64,000 bases of DNA. Source: Dehalococcoidia bacterium (GTDB lineage: Bacteria > Chloroflexota > Dehalococcoidia > Lucifugimonadales > Lucifugimonadaceae). This document shows, in pieces, positions 46,880-55,618 of this stretch; within the stretch, counting starts at the first letter, position 1, and each line of letters begins with the position of its first letter. The position numbers were made by a program, and so were the translations under genes. Location: NCBI GenBank assembly GCA_028285005.1, contig JANQQP010000037.1, positions 124,001 to 188,000 of the forward strand. Direction: 5' to 3'. The notes beneath the pieces are model-generated. The model worked only from the letters and a program-made list of their open reading frames with translations. It was not told the DNA's origin and made no database searches.

Positions 46880-47035
46880 CTAGCTGCTATACAGGTGCCC
46901 GCGCGTAAAGTACCCGCTAAAAGAAAAAGCGGCGCTATAGATGGGCGCCGCGTACGCGAGGGGATAGGAGCCGTCAGCCTGTGGCTGTCGACACGAAGGG
47001 TGGGGAGCTATGGATTGTGACTTGCTTTCCGTCAT
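46880..47035 (-). CDS. Candidate Tyr/Phe-rich attenuation leader peptide
   Basis: 51-codon open frame, ATG at 47035. Residues 24-49 contain five Tyr (24, 28, 33, 42, 49) and three Phe (37, 39, 43), far above background, while the first 23 residues have none. It begins 22 nt after the aroH stop, with only a weak ribosome site. The terminator hairpin starts right after Tyr28. A ribosome stalled on Tyr codons would cover the 5' arm and let RNA polymerase run into aroF-ribF-tyrS. Unlike classical leaders the frame continues past the hairpin, so coincidence remains possible. Confidence 0.45.
   Translation of the reverse strand: MTESKSQSIAPHPSCRQPQADGSYPLAYAAPIYSAAFSFSGYFTRGHLYSS
46918..46952 (-). 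terminator. Terminator/attenuator hairpin upstream of aroF
   Basis: On the minus strand GCGGCGC and GCGCCGC form a 7-bp GC-only stem with a short A/T-containing loop, followed at once by TTTTTCTTTT. It is a convincing intrinsic terminator located within the candidate leader peptide, about 180-210 nt before aroF. Confidence 0.75.
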
Positions 47036-47057
47036 TTCGTGGCAGATTCGTTAGCCA

Positions 47058-47429
47058 TTATTGAGCCGATGCAAGGTCTGAGCGGAGCTTAACCGCTTCT
47101 TTCAAGTATACGTGTTTTATTTCTGACTGTGCACGGTCCGTGTTCCAAAACATCAGTATGCGTATGCACAGTGGCTGCGCGCCGGGCCTGTCGATCTCTA
47201 CCGAGTTCAGCAGCGGGACGTACTTCCATCCCAGCCCTTCACGAGCCGCCACTGCCGGGAATTCGGCTACCAGGTCAGGGCTTGTCGTGAACTGAACGGC
47301 TGCAAGGTCGTCGGACTCTATGCCGTTTAGAGCGATCATCTCGTTGAGTAGCTCAGACGTTGCACGCACAACCGCCTCTCGATCGTTGGAGTCTGCGGTT
47401 GTCGCCCCGCGCACGCCTCTTACTTTCAT
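47058..47429 (-). CDS. aroH: Chorismate mutase, AroH class
   Basis: 123 residues from ATG 47429 (an ATG 14 codons earlier precedes the conserved MKVRGVRGATT start and is less likely). Converts chorismate to prephenate, the branch to Phe and Tyr. The trimeric Bacillus-type fold is recognised from VRGVRGATTADSNDREAVV, the internal DLAAVQFTTSPDLVAEFPA and the C-terminal RILMFWNT, which matches the RVLxHxNT-type segment with its Arg. Length fits (about 120-127). Located between trpA and the aroF leader. Confidence 0.92.
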   Translation of the reverse strand: MKVRGVRGATTADSNDREAVVRATSELLNEMIALNGIESDDLAAVQFTTSPDLVAEFPAVAAREGLGWKYVPLLNSVEIDRPGAQPLCIRILMFWNTDRAQSEIKHVYLKEAVKLRSDLASAQ

Positions 47430-47505
47430 ACTGCCTGGACTTTCACTCTGGATTCGGCCACCGGTCGCCATTGGCGATTGAGGCCGATCGATATGGTGCG
47501 GCGGG

Positions 47506-48327
47506 CTATTCTGCCACGACTTTGCGATGTGTGCCCGGCAGCACTGAACTCACGTAGGCTCCGGCACGCTCCGCAGCTCTGGACGGTTCACCGTCCGCAA
47601 CTGCATTCACCAGCGCGCTGCCGATAACGGCGCCGTCAGCGAACTCGGATACCTCAGCAACGTGGTCCGCCGTCGAGATGCCGAACCCAACGGCGACCGG
47701 CAGGTCTGTGTGCTTACGGACTCGACTCACAAGATCTTTGACGCGCTCGTTAACGGTCGTGCGTGCGCCGGTTACACCGAGCACAGAGACGCAGTAGATG
47801 AACCCTGAAGCCAGTTCGCAGGCTGACGCGATGCTCTCGTCGGTCGAGGTTAGAGCGAGAAGAGGAACCAGCGCTATGCCGTATCTTTCACACGCTTCAT
47901 GCAGCGGGCCTGCTTCAGGTGTCGGCAGGTCAGGGACGATTAGTCCGTCGGCGCCGGCGTCTGCCACTGAGCGACAGTATTCCTGGAGGCCAAACGCGAG
48001 AATCGGGTTGTAGTAGCCCATCGGCAGAATCGGTTCCTCGACCCCGGCTGCTCGAGCCTCTCGGATTGCATCGAGGCAGGTTTCAGGCGTTGTTCCGGCT
48101 TCCAGTGCCGCGTAGCTGGACTTCTGGATAGTCGGTCCCTCCGCAAGCGGGTCGCTAAACGGGATGCCAAGTTCAATCACGTCCGCCCCGGCATTGGTGA
48201 TGGCTTTCAGGATGGGCACAGTTGAGTCGACGGTCGGGAATCCGCTCGTTGCGAACATGACCAGCGCCGATCTCCCGTCGGCCTCGGCATTCCTGAATGC
48301 GTTCCTGATCCTCTCTTTGCCGTTCAA
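47506..48327 (-). CDS. trpA: Tryptophan synthase alpha subunit
   Basis: 273 residues, a TIM barrel that splits indole-3-glycerol phosphate to indole for the TrpB partner. The catalytic Glu is in DVIELGIPFSDPLAEGP (near 50-66), with the Asp a few residues later; MGYYNPI near 103 and GVTGARTT near 180-187 are the family's loop 2 and loop 6 motifs, and GFGIS near 213 binds phosphate. trpB is not adjacent, which departs from the usual trpBA pair. ATG 48327 is preceded by GGAGAG. Confidence 0.95.
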   Translation of the reverse strand: MNGKERIRNAFRNAEADGRSALVMFATSGFPTVDSTVPILKAITNAGADVIELGIPFSDPLAEGPTIQKSSYAALEAGTTPETCLDAIREARAAGVEEPILPMGYYNPILAFGLQEYCRSVADAGADGLIVPDLPTPEAGPLHEACERYGIALVPLLALTSTDESIASACELASGFIYCVSVLGVTGARTTVNERVKDLVSRVRKHTDLPVAVGFGISTADHVAEVSEFADGAVIGSALVNAVADGEPSRAAERAGAYVSSVLPGTHRKVVAE

Positions 48328-48366
48328 TTTCTCTCCTTGAGACGTGATGAAACGCCCGCCGCGGGC

Positions 48367-49374
48367 TCACCCAATATCCTGCCAGACGGCGATGATCGCC
48401 AGTGTGTTGTGCAGGCCGTGGGCGAATATAGATGGCCAGACCGAGCGCGTCCTAAGGTACACCCATCCGAATGCGAGTCCCAGTAGAAAAGTTGGTACAT
48501 AGAGGCCGGGGTCTATGTGGAAAAGTGCGAAGACTCCCGAACTGATGAGTAACGCAGGCCATTGCCCCATTCGACCTCGAAGACCGCTGAGCAGGAAGCC
48601 ACGGAAGAAGGCCTCTTCAACGAATGGCCCCCACAGGCCGACAAGGAGCCAGGCAAAGAACAGGCTGCCGCCGGCGATCTCCAGGATTGGCGTGGCATTG
48701 TCGGGCGGCGCGATCGACTCGAAGTCGGTGACGAGCTGGTCCCACAGACCAACTCCGATCAGCGCGATGAACCATGCCGCGAGCGCGTACAGATAGGCAG
48801 TCGGAGAGCCGGGCAACACAAACCCGATCTCCCTGATCGGCCGTCGGTGCTTACCGGTGACATAAAGCCACGCAATTCCGAATGGCACCCCAGAGAGAAT
48901 CGCAGTCTCGATGAATGAGGGCGGCAGGTTCAGGAGCTCTGATTCGCCACCGTCTGTGAGTACGTAGAGGATGACGTTGGCGATGGAAGCTGCTGCCAGG
49001 AGACCGGCTGAAGCCTCGAACGGTAGTCGTGTTGCCCTGACGATCCCGAGAGACAGTGCGGTTGCGATGACGGCCGCGATCACCTCGCCGAGGGGTGACG
49101 CATCGCCCGAGTGAATTTCACCGGGTATTGCGCCAAAGAACACGACCGCCGCGCCTGCAGAGATCGTGAGTCCAATGGCCCCAAGCAGGTCTTCGTGGTT
49201 CCACGGCGATTTCGAGGAATACTCGGCTGGTTCCCGGCCGGTGTTGTCGGGTTCTGGAGTATCAGGAGACCGTGGACGGAAGCCATCCCTCAGGTCAGGC
49301 AACTCGTCGTGCGGGTACTGGTGCAGTCGCACGTTTGGGGTGGCCGTTCGTGAGCGGGCGGGACTCCCCATCAA
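48367..49374 (-). CDS. CPBP family intramembrane metalloprotease (CAAX/Rce1-like)
   Basis: 335 residues. A hydrophilic N-terminal 60 residues rich in Pro/Asp precedes about eight hydrophobic segments. The family motifs are EEAFFRGFLLSGLR (motif 1, Glu-Glu-x3-Arg) near 236, FALFHID near 265 (motif 2, FxxxH) and the C-terminal IFAHGLHNTLA (motif 3, His and Asn). These residues form the intramembrane active site. Substrates of bacterial members are mostly unknown; some act on bacteriocins or prenylated proteins. The start overlaps the MBL gene stop by 4 nt. Confidence 0.87.
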   Translation of the reverse strand: MMGSPARSRTATPNVRLHQYPHDELPDLRDGFRPRSPDTPEPDNTGREPAEYSSKSPWNHEDLLGAIGLTISAGAAVVFFGAIPGEIHSGDASPLGEVIAAVIATALSLGIVRATRLPFEASAGLLAAASIANVILYVLTDGGESELLNLPPSFIETAILSGVPFGIAWLYVTGKHRRPIREIGFVLPGSPTAYLYALAAWFIALIGVGLWDQLVTDFESIAPPDNATPILEIAGGSLFFAWLLVGLWGPFVEEAFFRGFLLSGLRGRMGQWPALLISSGVFALFHIDPGLYVPTFLLGLAFGWVYLRTRSVWPSIFAHGLHNTLAIIAVWQDIG

Positions 49375-50042
49375 CTGTTGTCACCGGTCCAGGTCACATC
49401 ACCAAATAGATCCTTGCGTCGAGGCCTGCTTCTGAATTCGCTGAACTCGGTTTGCGACTCTTTGATCGTGGTCGACTGGCCGTGGCCGGGAAGCACCACC
49501 GTACGCTCGGGAAGGGTCAACAAACTGGCTTCGATGCTTGAGACGAGTTGGTCGAACGCCTGGGGTGAGCCGCTCTTCCCGGGGCCGCCGGGGAACAGAG
49601 TGTCGCCGCTAAAGACGTGAGGGACTGCGCCCGGCTGCTCGGACGGCAGCATGTAGCAGGTCGAGCCGGGCGTGTGACCCGGAGTGGCGATGCTGCGGAG
49701 CGTAATGTCACCGATGGAAACCATGCTGCCGTCGGCCACGTCGACCTCGCCAAATGGGCGCGAGGTCAGCGCGTGAGCATCTTCTGCGCCGATGCCGACT
49801 GGCGCCTGTACCTGTCTGATCACATCCTCGATGCCCTGCAGGTGGTCCATGTGGTTGTGCGTGATGAGGACAGCCTGTACGTCCGTGATCGCTGCGGCCT
49901 CAAGCAGCTCGAAAGGCTGGTCGGGAGTGTCGATCACGATGCCCTGGCCAGTGCGGTTGCAGGTAAGCAGATAGGCGTTGTTTTCGAATCCGGAGACGAA
50001 GCTCTGAATATTCCAGAGTTCGCCTTCATACACCTTCGTCAT
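49371..50042 (-). CDS. MBL-fold metallo-hydrolase (glyoxalase II-like)
   Basis: 223 residues from ATG 50042; the frame extends 17 codons upstream but MTKVYEGELWNI fits the family start. The metal site THNHMDHLQG (61-70) gives HxHxDH, TPGHTPGS near 135-142 gives the next His, and FSGDTLFPGGPGKSG near 160 holds the bridging Asp. The C-terminal LPGHGQSTTI supplies the last His. This pattern marks glyoxalase II-like or persulfide-dioxygenase-like thioesterases. Its stop overlaps the CPBP start, so the two are coupled. Confidence 0.87.
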   Translation of the reverse strand: MTKVYEGELWNIQSFVSGFENNAYLLTCNRTGQGIVIDTPDQPFELLEAAAITDVQAVLITHNHMDHLQGIEDVIRQVQAPVGIGAEDAHALTSRPFGEVDVADGSMVSIGDITLRSIATPGHTPGSTCYMLPSEQPGAVPHVFSGDTLFPGGPGKSGSPQAFDQLVSSIEASLLTLPERTVVLPGHGQSTTIKESQTEFSEFRSRPRRKDLFGDVTWTGDNS

Positions 50043-50137
50043 GATTCGCCTGGCCCGTAAGCGATGTTGATTTCGAGATTGAGTTGAATACAACCTTAAC
50101 CGACGGGCAGTGGTACCGGTTAAGCCGGATCGGTAGC

Positions 50138-50166
50138 AAAAACGGCGCTCAATGAGCGCCGTTTTC
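50138..50166 (-). terminator. Rho-independent terminator of ftsH
   Basis: AACGGCGCTC and GAGCGCCGTT form a perfect stem with a 3-nt loop, flanked by A-run and T-run, so it can terminate in both directions. On the minus strand it lies 24 nt after the ftsH stop. Confidence 0.88.
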
Positions 50167-50189
50167 GTTTAGCTATTTTGGCCTGTGAC

Positions 50190-52133
50190 TCAGCCGAGAG
50201 TTGGTTCTGGCTCCGGCTCGGTCGCCGGACCTTCCTCTTCTTCTCCGCCGTCACTGGAACCACCGCGGGCATCGGATGAGCTCACGCCGGGGCTGAACCT
50301 CGGAGCGCTGACCTGTGACGGGTCTTTACCGTCCATCAGCTCCTTGAATTCGTTGGCCTCGATCGTCTCGTGCTCCAGCAGGTAGTTTGCCAGGGCATCG
50401 AGCTGCTTCTCATTGTCAGTGAGGATCTTCCGTGCAGCGTCGTCGCCTTCCTTGAGGAGTCGGTCGATCTCGTCGTCGATGATGACCTCTGTACGCAGCG
50501 AGTAGTCGCGCTGTTCGGACATCTCACGACCCAGGAAGATCGCTCCGCCTTCACGCTTGCCAAGCATTCTCATGCCCAGCTTTTCGCTCATGCCGAACTG
50601 GGTGACCATGCCGCGGGCGATCTTGGTCGCCTGTTCGATGTCATGCGACGCGCCTGTTGTCACCTTGCCGAACTTCAACACCTCGGCAGCTCGTCCACCC
50701 ATGGCGGAAGCGATCATCGCCTCAAGCTCAGGACGAGTCTGGAGTGACCTGTCTTCCTGCTCGTAGCGAGTGAATCCACCGGCGTGGCCGCGAGAGATGA
50801 TGGACATCTTCCCGACGCCTTTGCCTTCAGGCATGAAGTGAGCCACCATGGCGTGCCCGGCCTCGTGATAGGCAACCAGCCCCTTCTCCTCATCGCTCAT
50901 CACCTTGCTCTTGCGAGCAGGGCCTAAGCTGACGCGGTCGATTGCCTCGGTCAGCTCGTGGAGTCCGATCGATTTGAGGTTGCGACGTGCTGCCAGCAGA
51001 GCCGCTTCGTTAATGAGGTTCGCAAGGTCGGCGCCGGAGAACCCTGGGGTCTGGCGCGCAATGTCTTGCATGTCGACATCTTTCTGAATCGGCTTGCCCT
51101 TGGCATGCACATCCAGGATTGCAGTGCGGCCACGCAGGTCAGGATTGTCGATGGTGACACGCCTGTCGAACCGGCCCGGGCGTAGCAATGCCGGGTCGAG
51201 AATGTCTGGCCGGTTCGTGGCAGCGATAACGATCACGTTAGTGCTGGTGTCGAAACCGTCCATCTCGACAAGAATCTGGTTCAGCGTCTGCTCACGCTCG
51301 TCATGACCTCCGCCGAGTCCAGCGCCGCGGTGACGGCCGACAGCGTCGATCTCATCCACGAAGATGATGCAGGGCGAGTGCCGCTTAGCCTGGTCAAACA
51401 GGTCTCGGACACGTGACGCTCCAACGCCGACGAACATCTCTACGAACTCGGAACCCGAGATCGAGAAGAAGGGCACGCCTGCCTCACCAGCTACTGCGCG
51501 GGCGAGCAGCGTCTTGCCGGTACCTGGAGGTCCGAAGAGGAGGACACCCTTGGGGATTCTGGCGCCCAGCGCCTGGAACCTTTCCGGGTACTTGAGGAAC
51601 TCAACAACTTCCTCAAGCTCTTCTTTGGCTTCCGGAACACCGGCGACATCAAAGAATGTCACTGTGGCCTTGGTGCCAACGAACATCCGGGCCCGGGACC
51701 TGCCGAAACTCATCGTCTGGTTATTGCTGCCCTGTGCCTGCCGCATGATGAAGATCAGGAAGCCGAACATGAGCAGGAACGGCAAAACGCCGATGAGAAT
51801 CCCGAAGAACGTGCTCAGTCCGCCGGAGCCCTTGGGGTCGAGTGAGTAGTTGGTGCTCGGCACATCTGCGTTGTCGAGCAGCTCGGCCATCGTGATGCCA
51901 GACTCTTTACGGGCCTTGAAAGTCTGGCTGCCGACCGTTGCGGTCACATCGTCGCCGCGCACCTCGATCTCGACTACTCCGCCTGAAGCTGTACGAGCGG
52001 TCTCGATGATCTGTGTGATCGGAACCTCTTGAGGTCCGCCGATAGACGACCTGTTGAATATGAGGAATGCCGTGATGACGGCGATCACAATCAACAGATA
52101 GACGAGGCTGTTTCGCATCCACCGATTAGACAT
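50190..52133 (-). CDS. ftsH: ATP-dependent zinc metalloprotease FtsH
   Basis: 647 residues, usual length. Inner-membrane AAA+ protease that removes misfolded membrane proteins and regulators. Two membrane segments (about 9-27 and 106-130) flank a periplasmic domain; the AAA module has Walker A GPPGTGKT (201-208), Walker B IIFVDEID (256-263) and the second region of homology [19 protein letters not shown]; the protease site is HEAGH (423-427). The C-terminal 40 residues are acidic and Gly/Ser-rich. Divergent from infC. Confidence 0.97.
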   Translation of the reverse strand: MSNRWMRNSLVYLLIVIAVITAFLIFNRSSIGGPQEVPITQIIETARTASGGVVEIEVRGDDVTATVGSQTFKARKESGITMAELLDNADVPSTNYSLDPKGSGGLSTFFGILIGVLPFLLMFGFLIFIMRQAQGSNNQTMSFGRSRARMFVGTKATVTFFDVAGVPEAKEELEEVVEFLKYPERFQALGARIPKGVLLFGPPGTGKTLLARAVAGEAGVPFFSISGSEFVEMFVGVGASRVRDLFDQAKRHSPCIIFVDEIDAVGRHRGAGLGGGHDEREQTLNQILVEMDGFDTSTNVIVIAATNRPDILDPALLRPGRFDRRVTIDNPDLRGRTAILDVHAKGKPIQKDVDMQDIARQTPGFSGADLANLINEAALLAARRNLKSIGLHELTEAIDRVSLGPARKSKVMSDEEKGLVAYHEAGHAMVAHFMPEGKGVGKMSIISRGHAGGFTRYEQEDRSLQTRPELEAMIASAMGGRAAEVLKFGKVTTGASHDIEQATKIARGMVTQFGMSEKLGMRMLGKREGGAIFLGREMSEQRDYSLRTEVIIDDEIDRLLKEGDDAARKILTDNEKQLDALANYLLEHETIEANEFKELMDGKDPSQVSAPRFSPGVSSSDARGGSSDGGEEEEGPATEPEPEPTLG

Positions 52134-52454
52134 GCTTGCTTCTTAAAGTAGCTTGGCCCGCTGAGAGTGGGTCGGGCACGGGGTTTCCGGACGGGAATCG
52201 GGTGCAATTGGGCGGCCAGACAAGATTAATCTTACCATGACCAGGCGGTCTCCCCGCCTATCCATCAACGCTTAATACGGCCTGCACTCAGCCTGAGTTT
52301 CGTTGAGGTTCTACTATCGGATTGGTATGATTGACATCTGCGATTGATGAGATGCTTGGGGCTGGTTTGCGGGTGCGACGAAGTCGACGGCGAATGCCGG
52401 CCCGCCAAACGGTCTCTATGCAGTTCGTAACATCCCGCTGGAGGAGCCAGGGCT
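52134..52454 (+). other. Intergenic region between ftsH and infC
   Basis: 321 nt with no gene. It contains the infC promoter at 52303-52331 and about 120 nt of infC leader. The ftsH promoter must lie toward 52140-52260, where AT-rich AGATTAATCTTACCATGA (52223 on) contains the AGATTAATCT palindrome, a possible operator. Confidence 0.5.
52303..52331 (+). promoter_or_regulatory. Predicted promoter of infC-rpmI-rplT
   Basis: TTGAGG (52303-52308) and TATGAT (52326-52331) are separated by 17 nt, a strong housekeeping-type match about 125 nt before the infC start. Confidence 0.65.
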
Positions 52455-53060
52455 ATACCGAGAGATTACCGGTCAAACAGACGCATTCGCGCACCTCAGG
52501 TTCGAGTGATCCGTGGAGATACGGGCACCGAGTCCGAAGTGATGCGGATAGAAGACGCGCTGGCGCTGGCTGAAGAGCTAAACCTGGACCTTGTAGAAGT
52601 CGGTCCAAACCAGAACCCACCGGTATGCCGTCTACTGGACTACGGAAGGTTCCGGTACCGGCAGAGCAAGAAGGACAAAGAGGCGCGTAAGGCGGCTCGC
52701 GGTGCCAGTCAACAGCGCGAAGTGCGCATGTCACCGGGCATTTCCGAGAACGATATCAACTCAAAGATCAGGACAGTCAAAGGCCTTCTTGATGAGGGCG
52801 CCAAGGTCCGGGTCGCAGTTACGTTCAGGGGCAGGCAGCAGGCTCATCCAGAGATAGCGATGCGAGTGCTGCGCAAGGTCGCCGAAGGTGTAAAGGACTT
52901 TGCGAAGCTGGAGCGGGCTCCGACGATGGAAGGACGAGCGCTGGCGATCATGCTGGCTCCGGACAAAACGCAGCAGCAGAGCCAGCAGAGTAAGAAATCA
53001 GAAGAGCCGGCAGCGGCGGCCCAGGGCGCCGATGCTTCAGGTCAGAACGGTGCAGACTAG
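52455..53060 (+). CDS. infC: Translation initiation factor IF-3, probable AUA start
   Basis: 201 residues when begun at ATA 52455. The factor binds the 30S subunit and checks start codons. The N-domain PRDYRSNRRIRAPQVRVI leads into LVEVGPNQNPPVCRLLDYG, and the C-domain has KEVRMSP-like, DINSKIRTVKGLL and VTFRGRQQAHPE. The GTG at 52506 would remove the conserved RIRAPQVRVI start; no ATG/GTG/TTG lies between it and the upstream TAA. ATA 52455 has GGAGGAG (52440-52446) at 8 nt. IF-3 genes are known to use AUU, AUC or AUA for autoregulation. C-terminus is Gln/Ala/Ser-rich. Confidence 0.93.
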   Translation: MPRDYRSNRRIRAPQVRVIRGDTGTESEVMRIEDALALAEELNLDLVEVGPNQNPPVCRLLDYGRFRYRQSKKDKEARKAARGASQQREVRMSPGISENDINSKIRTVKGLLDEGAKVRVAVTFRGRQQAHPEIAMRVLRKVAEGVKDFAKLERAPTMEGRALAIMLAPDKTQQQSQQSKKSEEPAAAAQGADASGQNGAD

Positions 53061-53062
53061 AT

Positions 53063-53269
53063 ATGCCTAAGATGAAGACTCACAAGGGAGCCCGGCAGCG
53101 GTTCCATGTGACCGGTACCGGCAAGGTGGTCCGGACAAAAGGGCCCAAGAGCCACTTCCGCCGGAAGAAGGCGAAGCGCGTGAAGCGTCTCTTTGGCGGC
53201 AAGGTAGAGTTGGACTCGGCTGCGTTCTCGAGGCAGATCAGGCACGCTCTCGGCCGCAAGAAGCCCTAG
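53063..53269 (+). CDS. rpmI: Ribosomal protein L35
   Basis: 68 residues, basic, with the universal PKMKTHKGARQRFHVTGTGK start and the FRRKKAKR and RLF segments of bL35. Begins 2 nt after the infC stop in the conserved infC-rpmI-rplT order, so it is co-translated. The short 94-nt gap after it leads to rplT. Confidence 0.97.
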   Translation: MPKMKTHKGARQRFHVTGTGKVVRTKGPKSHFRRKKAKRVKRLFGGKVELDSAAFSRQIRHALGRKKP

Positions 53270-53363
53270 CGGGCATCCCGTTTGAGAATCCAGGATTTGA
53301 ATAGTCGAAGTTGCGCGCCCGCATAGCAGAGCGAGCGATGTCCACGGTTGAGGAGACCATAAG

Positions 53364-53723
53364 TTGACGAGAGTTAAGACCGGAAAGACGACCCGACGCA
53401 GGCACAAGGCGGTCCTCAAGGCGGCCAGCGGCTACCGCGCCTCGCGCAGCCGGAGATTCAGGGCTGCCAAAGAGGCAGTGATGCACAGCATGGCCTACGC
53501 CACTGCGCATCGCCGGCTGAAGAAGCGCCAGACCAGGTCGCTCGCTATCATCCGCATCAACGCAGCTGCCCATGCCAACGGCATGACCTATTCGACATTC
53601 ATGCACGGCCTCAAAAAGGCAGGAGTGGATCTCGACAGGAAGTCGCTTTCAGAGCTCGCCATCCGTGAACCGGCTGCGTTCACGGAAGTAGTGAACACTG
53701 CAAAGACAGCAGTCTCGGCTTAG
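53364..53723 (+). CDS. rplT: Ribosomal protein L20
   Basis: 119 residues, basic. bL20 binds 23S rRNA and often represses its own operon. TRVKTGKTTRRRHKAVLKAA, GYRASRSRRFRAAKEAV and the later LAIIRINAAAHANGMTYS(T)F are family blocks. It starts at TTG 53364, supported by GAGGAG about 8 nt upstream; no ATG fits. Last gene of the infC operon; its stop overlaps the converging hydrolase gene by 4 nt. Confidence 0.97.
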   Translation: MTRVKTGKTTRRRHKAVLKAASGYRASRSRRFRAAKEAVMHSMAYATAHRRLKKRQTRSLAIIRINAAAHANGMTYSTFMHGLKKAGVDLDRKSLSELAIREPAAFTEVVNTAKTAVSA

Positions 53724-54682
53724 CCGGCAACGCCTGAGTTGACGCCAACCGCCAAGTGCGCATCGAAGAAGTCCGACACCTTGCCCGCATACTCTGCGGG
53801 TGAGTTTCTGTAGGCCTCGAGATGTCCGGCGCCGGGCACCAACCAGGTGCGGCCGGCAGTGCCTCCGGTATCGCGAAACTCTGAACCTGCAGCCTTCGCA
53901 AGTAGACGCGCGTGCGATACGGGCACGACGGTATCTTCCTCTCCGTGAATGATCAGCACCGGCGATTCGGAAAGCGCCAGGCTGCGCGCGGGTGAGACTT
54001 CGCTGATGTCGATGCCGTAGAGCAGGCGAGCCATCAGCGCCATTCCCGGGTTGCCCACTGCCAGCGGTTTCATGACGCCGCTCTGCGCCTTTTTGATCAT
54101 CAGCCACAGATCAGCAAATGAGCTATCTGAGACGACAGCTGCTGCTGTGCCGGGCGTTGAGCATGCCATTAGCGCGACCGCTCCTCCCATCGATTGTCCC
54201 AGCACACCAATTCGCTCCCGGTCTACACCGAGTTCCGCAAGGTGATCGATGGCGCCGAGAAGGTCGAACCGTTCGAAGTATCCGGCAGAGCTTCGGCCGC
54301 CCTCCGATCTCCCTGATGCACGAAAATCGAAGAGCATGACACCGAAGTTTCGGTCGTGCAGGTCGCGAGCAAGACCAAGGATTCCGGTTGTCGGGTCGAC
54401 GCCGTTCGAGCCGAATCCGTGCGCAAGCACTATCCAGCGCTGGGCCAGCGCGTCATTCATATCTGTGCAACCGGGTGGAGGGCAAAGCCATCCGCTCAGC
54501 ATCAGTCCACCCGCTCGCGACGGGAAGCTGATCGATTCGTATGCCAGTCCAACAGTTGCGGGGGTGTCTTCTGGCTTTATGCGTGATGAGCGAGTGAGCC
54601 CGCGAGCCATCAGAGCGGAAACGCCTGCATATGCCGCACCAACGGCGGTTGCTGCCAGTACTGTTCGAGATATCCAGCTCAA
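53720..54682 (-). CDS. Alpha/beta hydrolase, membrane-associated N-terminus
   Basis: 320 residues. An N-terminal hydrophobic helix (about 6-26) suggests membrane attachment or export. The hydrolase core has LAHGFGSNG (oxyanion region) near 86-94, FDFRASGRSEG near 118, the nucleophile elbow GQSMGG with Ser164, HGEEDTVVP with the Asp near 258, and GAGHLEAY with the catalytic His near 295. Resembles prolyl-oligopeptidase-like/serine aminopeptidase S33 hydrolases (YfhR/BEM46 type). Substrate unknown. Upstream ctaB-ctaA run on the same strand with a 36-nt gap. Confidence 0.86.
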   Translation of the reverse strand: MSWISRTVLAATAVGAAYAGVSALMARGLTRSSRIKPEDTPATVGLAYESISFPSRAGGLMLSGWLCPPPGCTDMNDALAQRWIVLAHGFGSNGVDPTTGILGLARDLHDRNFGVMLFDFRASGRSEGGRSSAGYFERFDLLGAIDHLAELGVDRERIGVLGQSMGGAVALMACSTPGTAAAVVSDSSFADLWLMIKKAQSGVMKPLAVGNPGMALMARLLYGIDISEVSPARSLALSESPVLIIHGEEDTVVPVSHARLLAKAAGSEFRDTGGTAGRTWLVPGAGHLEAYRNSPAEYAGKVSDFFDAHLAVGVNSGVAG

Positions 54683-54718
54683 GTGACGATCACCTCGAAG
54701 CGGAATGGTTGTGCCGGC

Positions 54719-55618
54719 TTAGCCGACCGATGCGTCAACCATGACGAGCACGAATAGCGCAGCCAGGTATAGCAGTGAGAATCGATACACCTTCCAGCCG
54801 TAGCCGCGCGGTGCGCCCCTGTAGAGACGGGCTGCGTAGTAGATCAGCCCGATGCCCAGCACGAGTGAACCGGTGAGGTAGATGTAGCCGAGGGCCGCGT
54901 CGGCGGTGGTGTACAGAACGGAGATCGCAGCGGTCAAGAAAGAGTAGAGAAGTATCTGGATCTTCGTCTGCTCGTCGCCGTGCACGACAGGGAGCATCGG
55001 GATGCCGGCACGCGAGTAGTCGTTCTTGATCATCAGCGCCAGCGCCCAGAAGTGTGGCGGAGTCCAGAAGAAGATGATGACGAACAGGTACCACGCTGAG
55101 AGTGTCAGCGTTCCACTGACCGCAGCGTACCCAACAAGCGGAGGTATCGCGCCAGCAGCCCCGCCAATCACGATGTTGTGGACCGTGTTCCGTTTCAGCC
55201 AGACGGTATAGAGCCCGAAATAGAGCACCGTTCCCGTCATCGCCAGAACGGCCGCAAGCAGGTTGGCTGTACTCCAGAGCAGAGTGAACGAAGCGATGTT
55301 CAGGACTATGCCAAAGATGAAAGCGTTGCGGCTATTCATCTTCCGCTGAGCGACGGGACGGGCTTTCGTGCGGCCCATACGCCTGTCGAGGTCCTCTTCG
55401 AACCACATGTTCAGCGCGCTTGCACCGCCCGAGGCTAGCGCTCCGCCAATAATCACGTAGGCGATCAGTGAGCCAGAGGGCACTCCGCGTTCTGCAGCGA
55501 ACATGCCTGTGGTCGCGGTGAGCAACAGCAACGACATCACTCTTGGCTTCGTGAGAGCGATGTAGTCACCGATGACACTGAGCGCACCGGTTCTGCCTGG
55601 CTGGCCGGTCGTGATCAA
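54719..55618 (-). CDS. ctaB: Protoheme IX farnesyltransferase (heme O synthase)
   Basis: 299 residues with about eight to nine hydrophobic segments. Adds a farnesyl group to heme b to make heme O. UbiA-family motif 1 is NMWFEEDLDRRMGRTKARP near 66-84 (Asp-rich, Mg-diphosphate binding), and motif 2 is near LMIKNDYSRAGIPMLPVVHGDE around 195. Overlaps ctaA by 4 nt, so the pair makes heme A for an aa3-type cytochrome oxidase, showing an aerobic respiratory chain. Also named cyoE. Confidence 0.95.
   Translation of the reverse strand: MITTGQPGRTGALSVIGDYIALTKPRVMSLLLLTATTGMFAAERGVPSGSLIAYVIIGGALASGGASALNMWFEEDLDRRMGRTKARPVAQRKMNSRNAFIFGIVLNIASFTLLWSTANLLAAVLAMTGTVLYFGLYTVWLKRNTVHNIVIGGAAGAIPPLVGYAAVSGTLTLSAWYLFVIIFFWTPPHFWALALMIKNDYSRAGIPMLPVVHGDEQTKIQILLYSFLTAAISVLYTTADAALGYIYLTGSLVLGIGLIYYAARLYRGAPRGYGWKVYRFSLLYLAALFVLVMVDASVG

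Larger units (their letters stand above)
46740..47057 (-). promoter_or_regulatory. Leader region between aroH and aroF
   Basis: 318 nt. It contains a possible Tyr/Phe-rich leader peptide (46880-47035), a terminator-type hairpin inside it, and two similar hairpins closer to aroF: GCCGGAC/GTCCGGC (46824-46830 with 46837-46843) and CGGAC/GTCCG (46764-46768 with 46775-46779), both with 6-nt loops. No T-box consensus was found. Confidence 0.5.

Noticed and set aside
46740-47057. T-box riboswitch upstream of aroF/tyrS
   Set aside because: No AGGGTGG-type T-box sequence or specifier-loop layout could be found; the terminator lies in a peptide frame instead.
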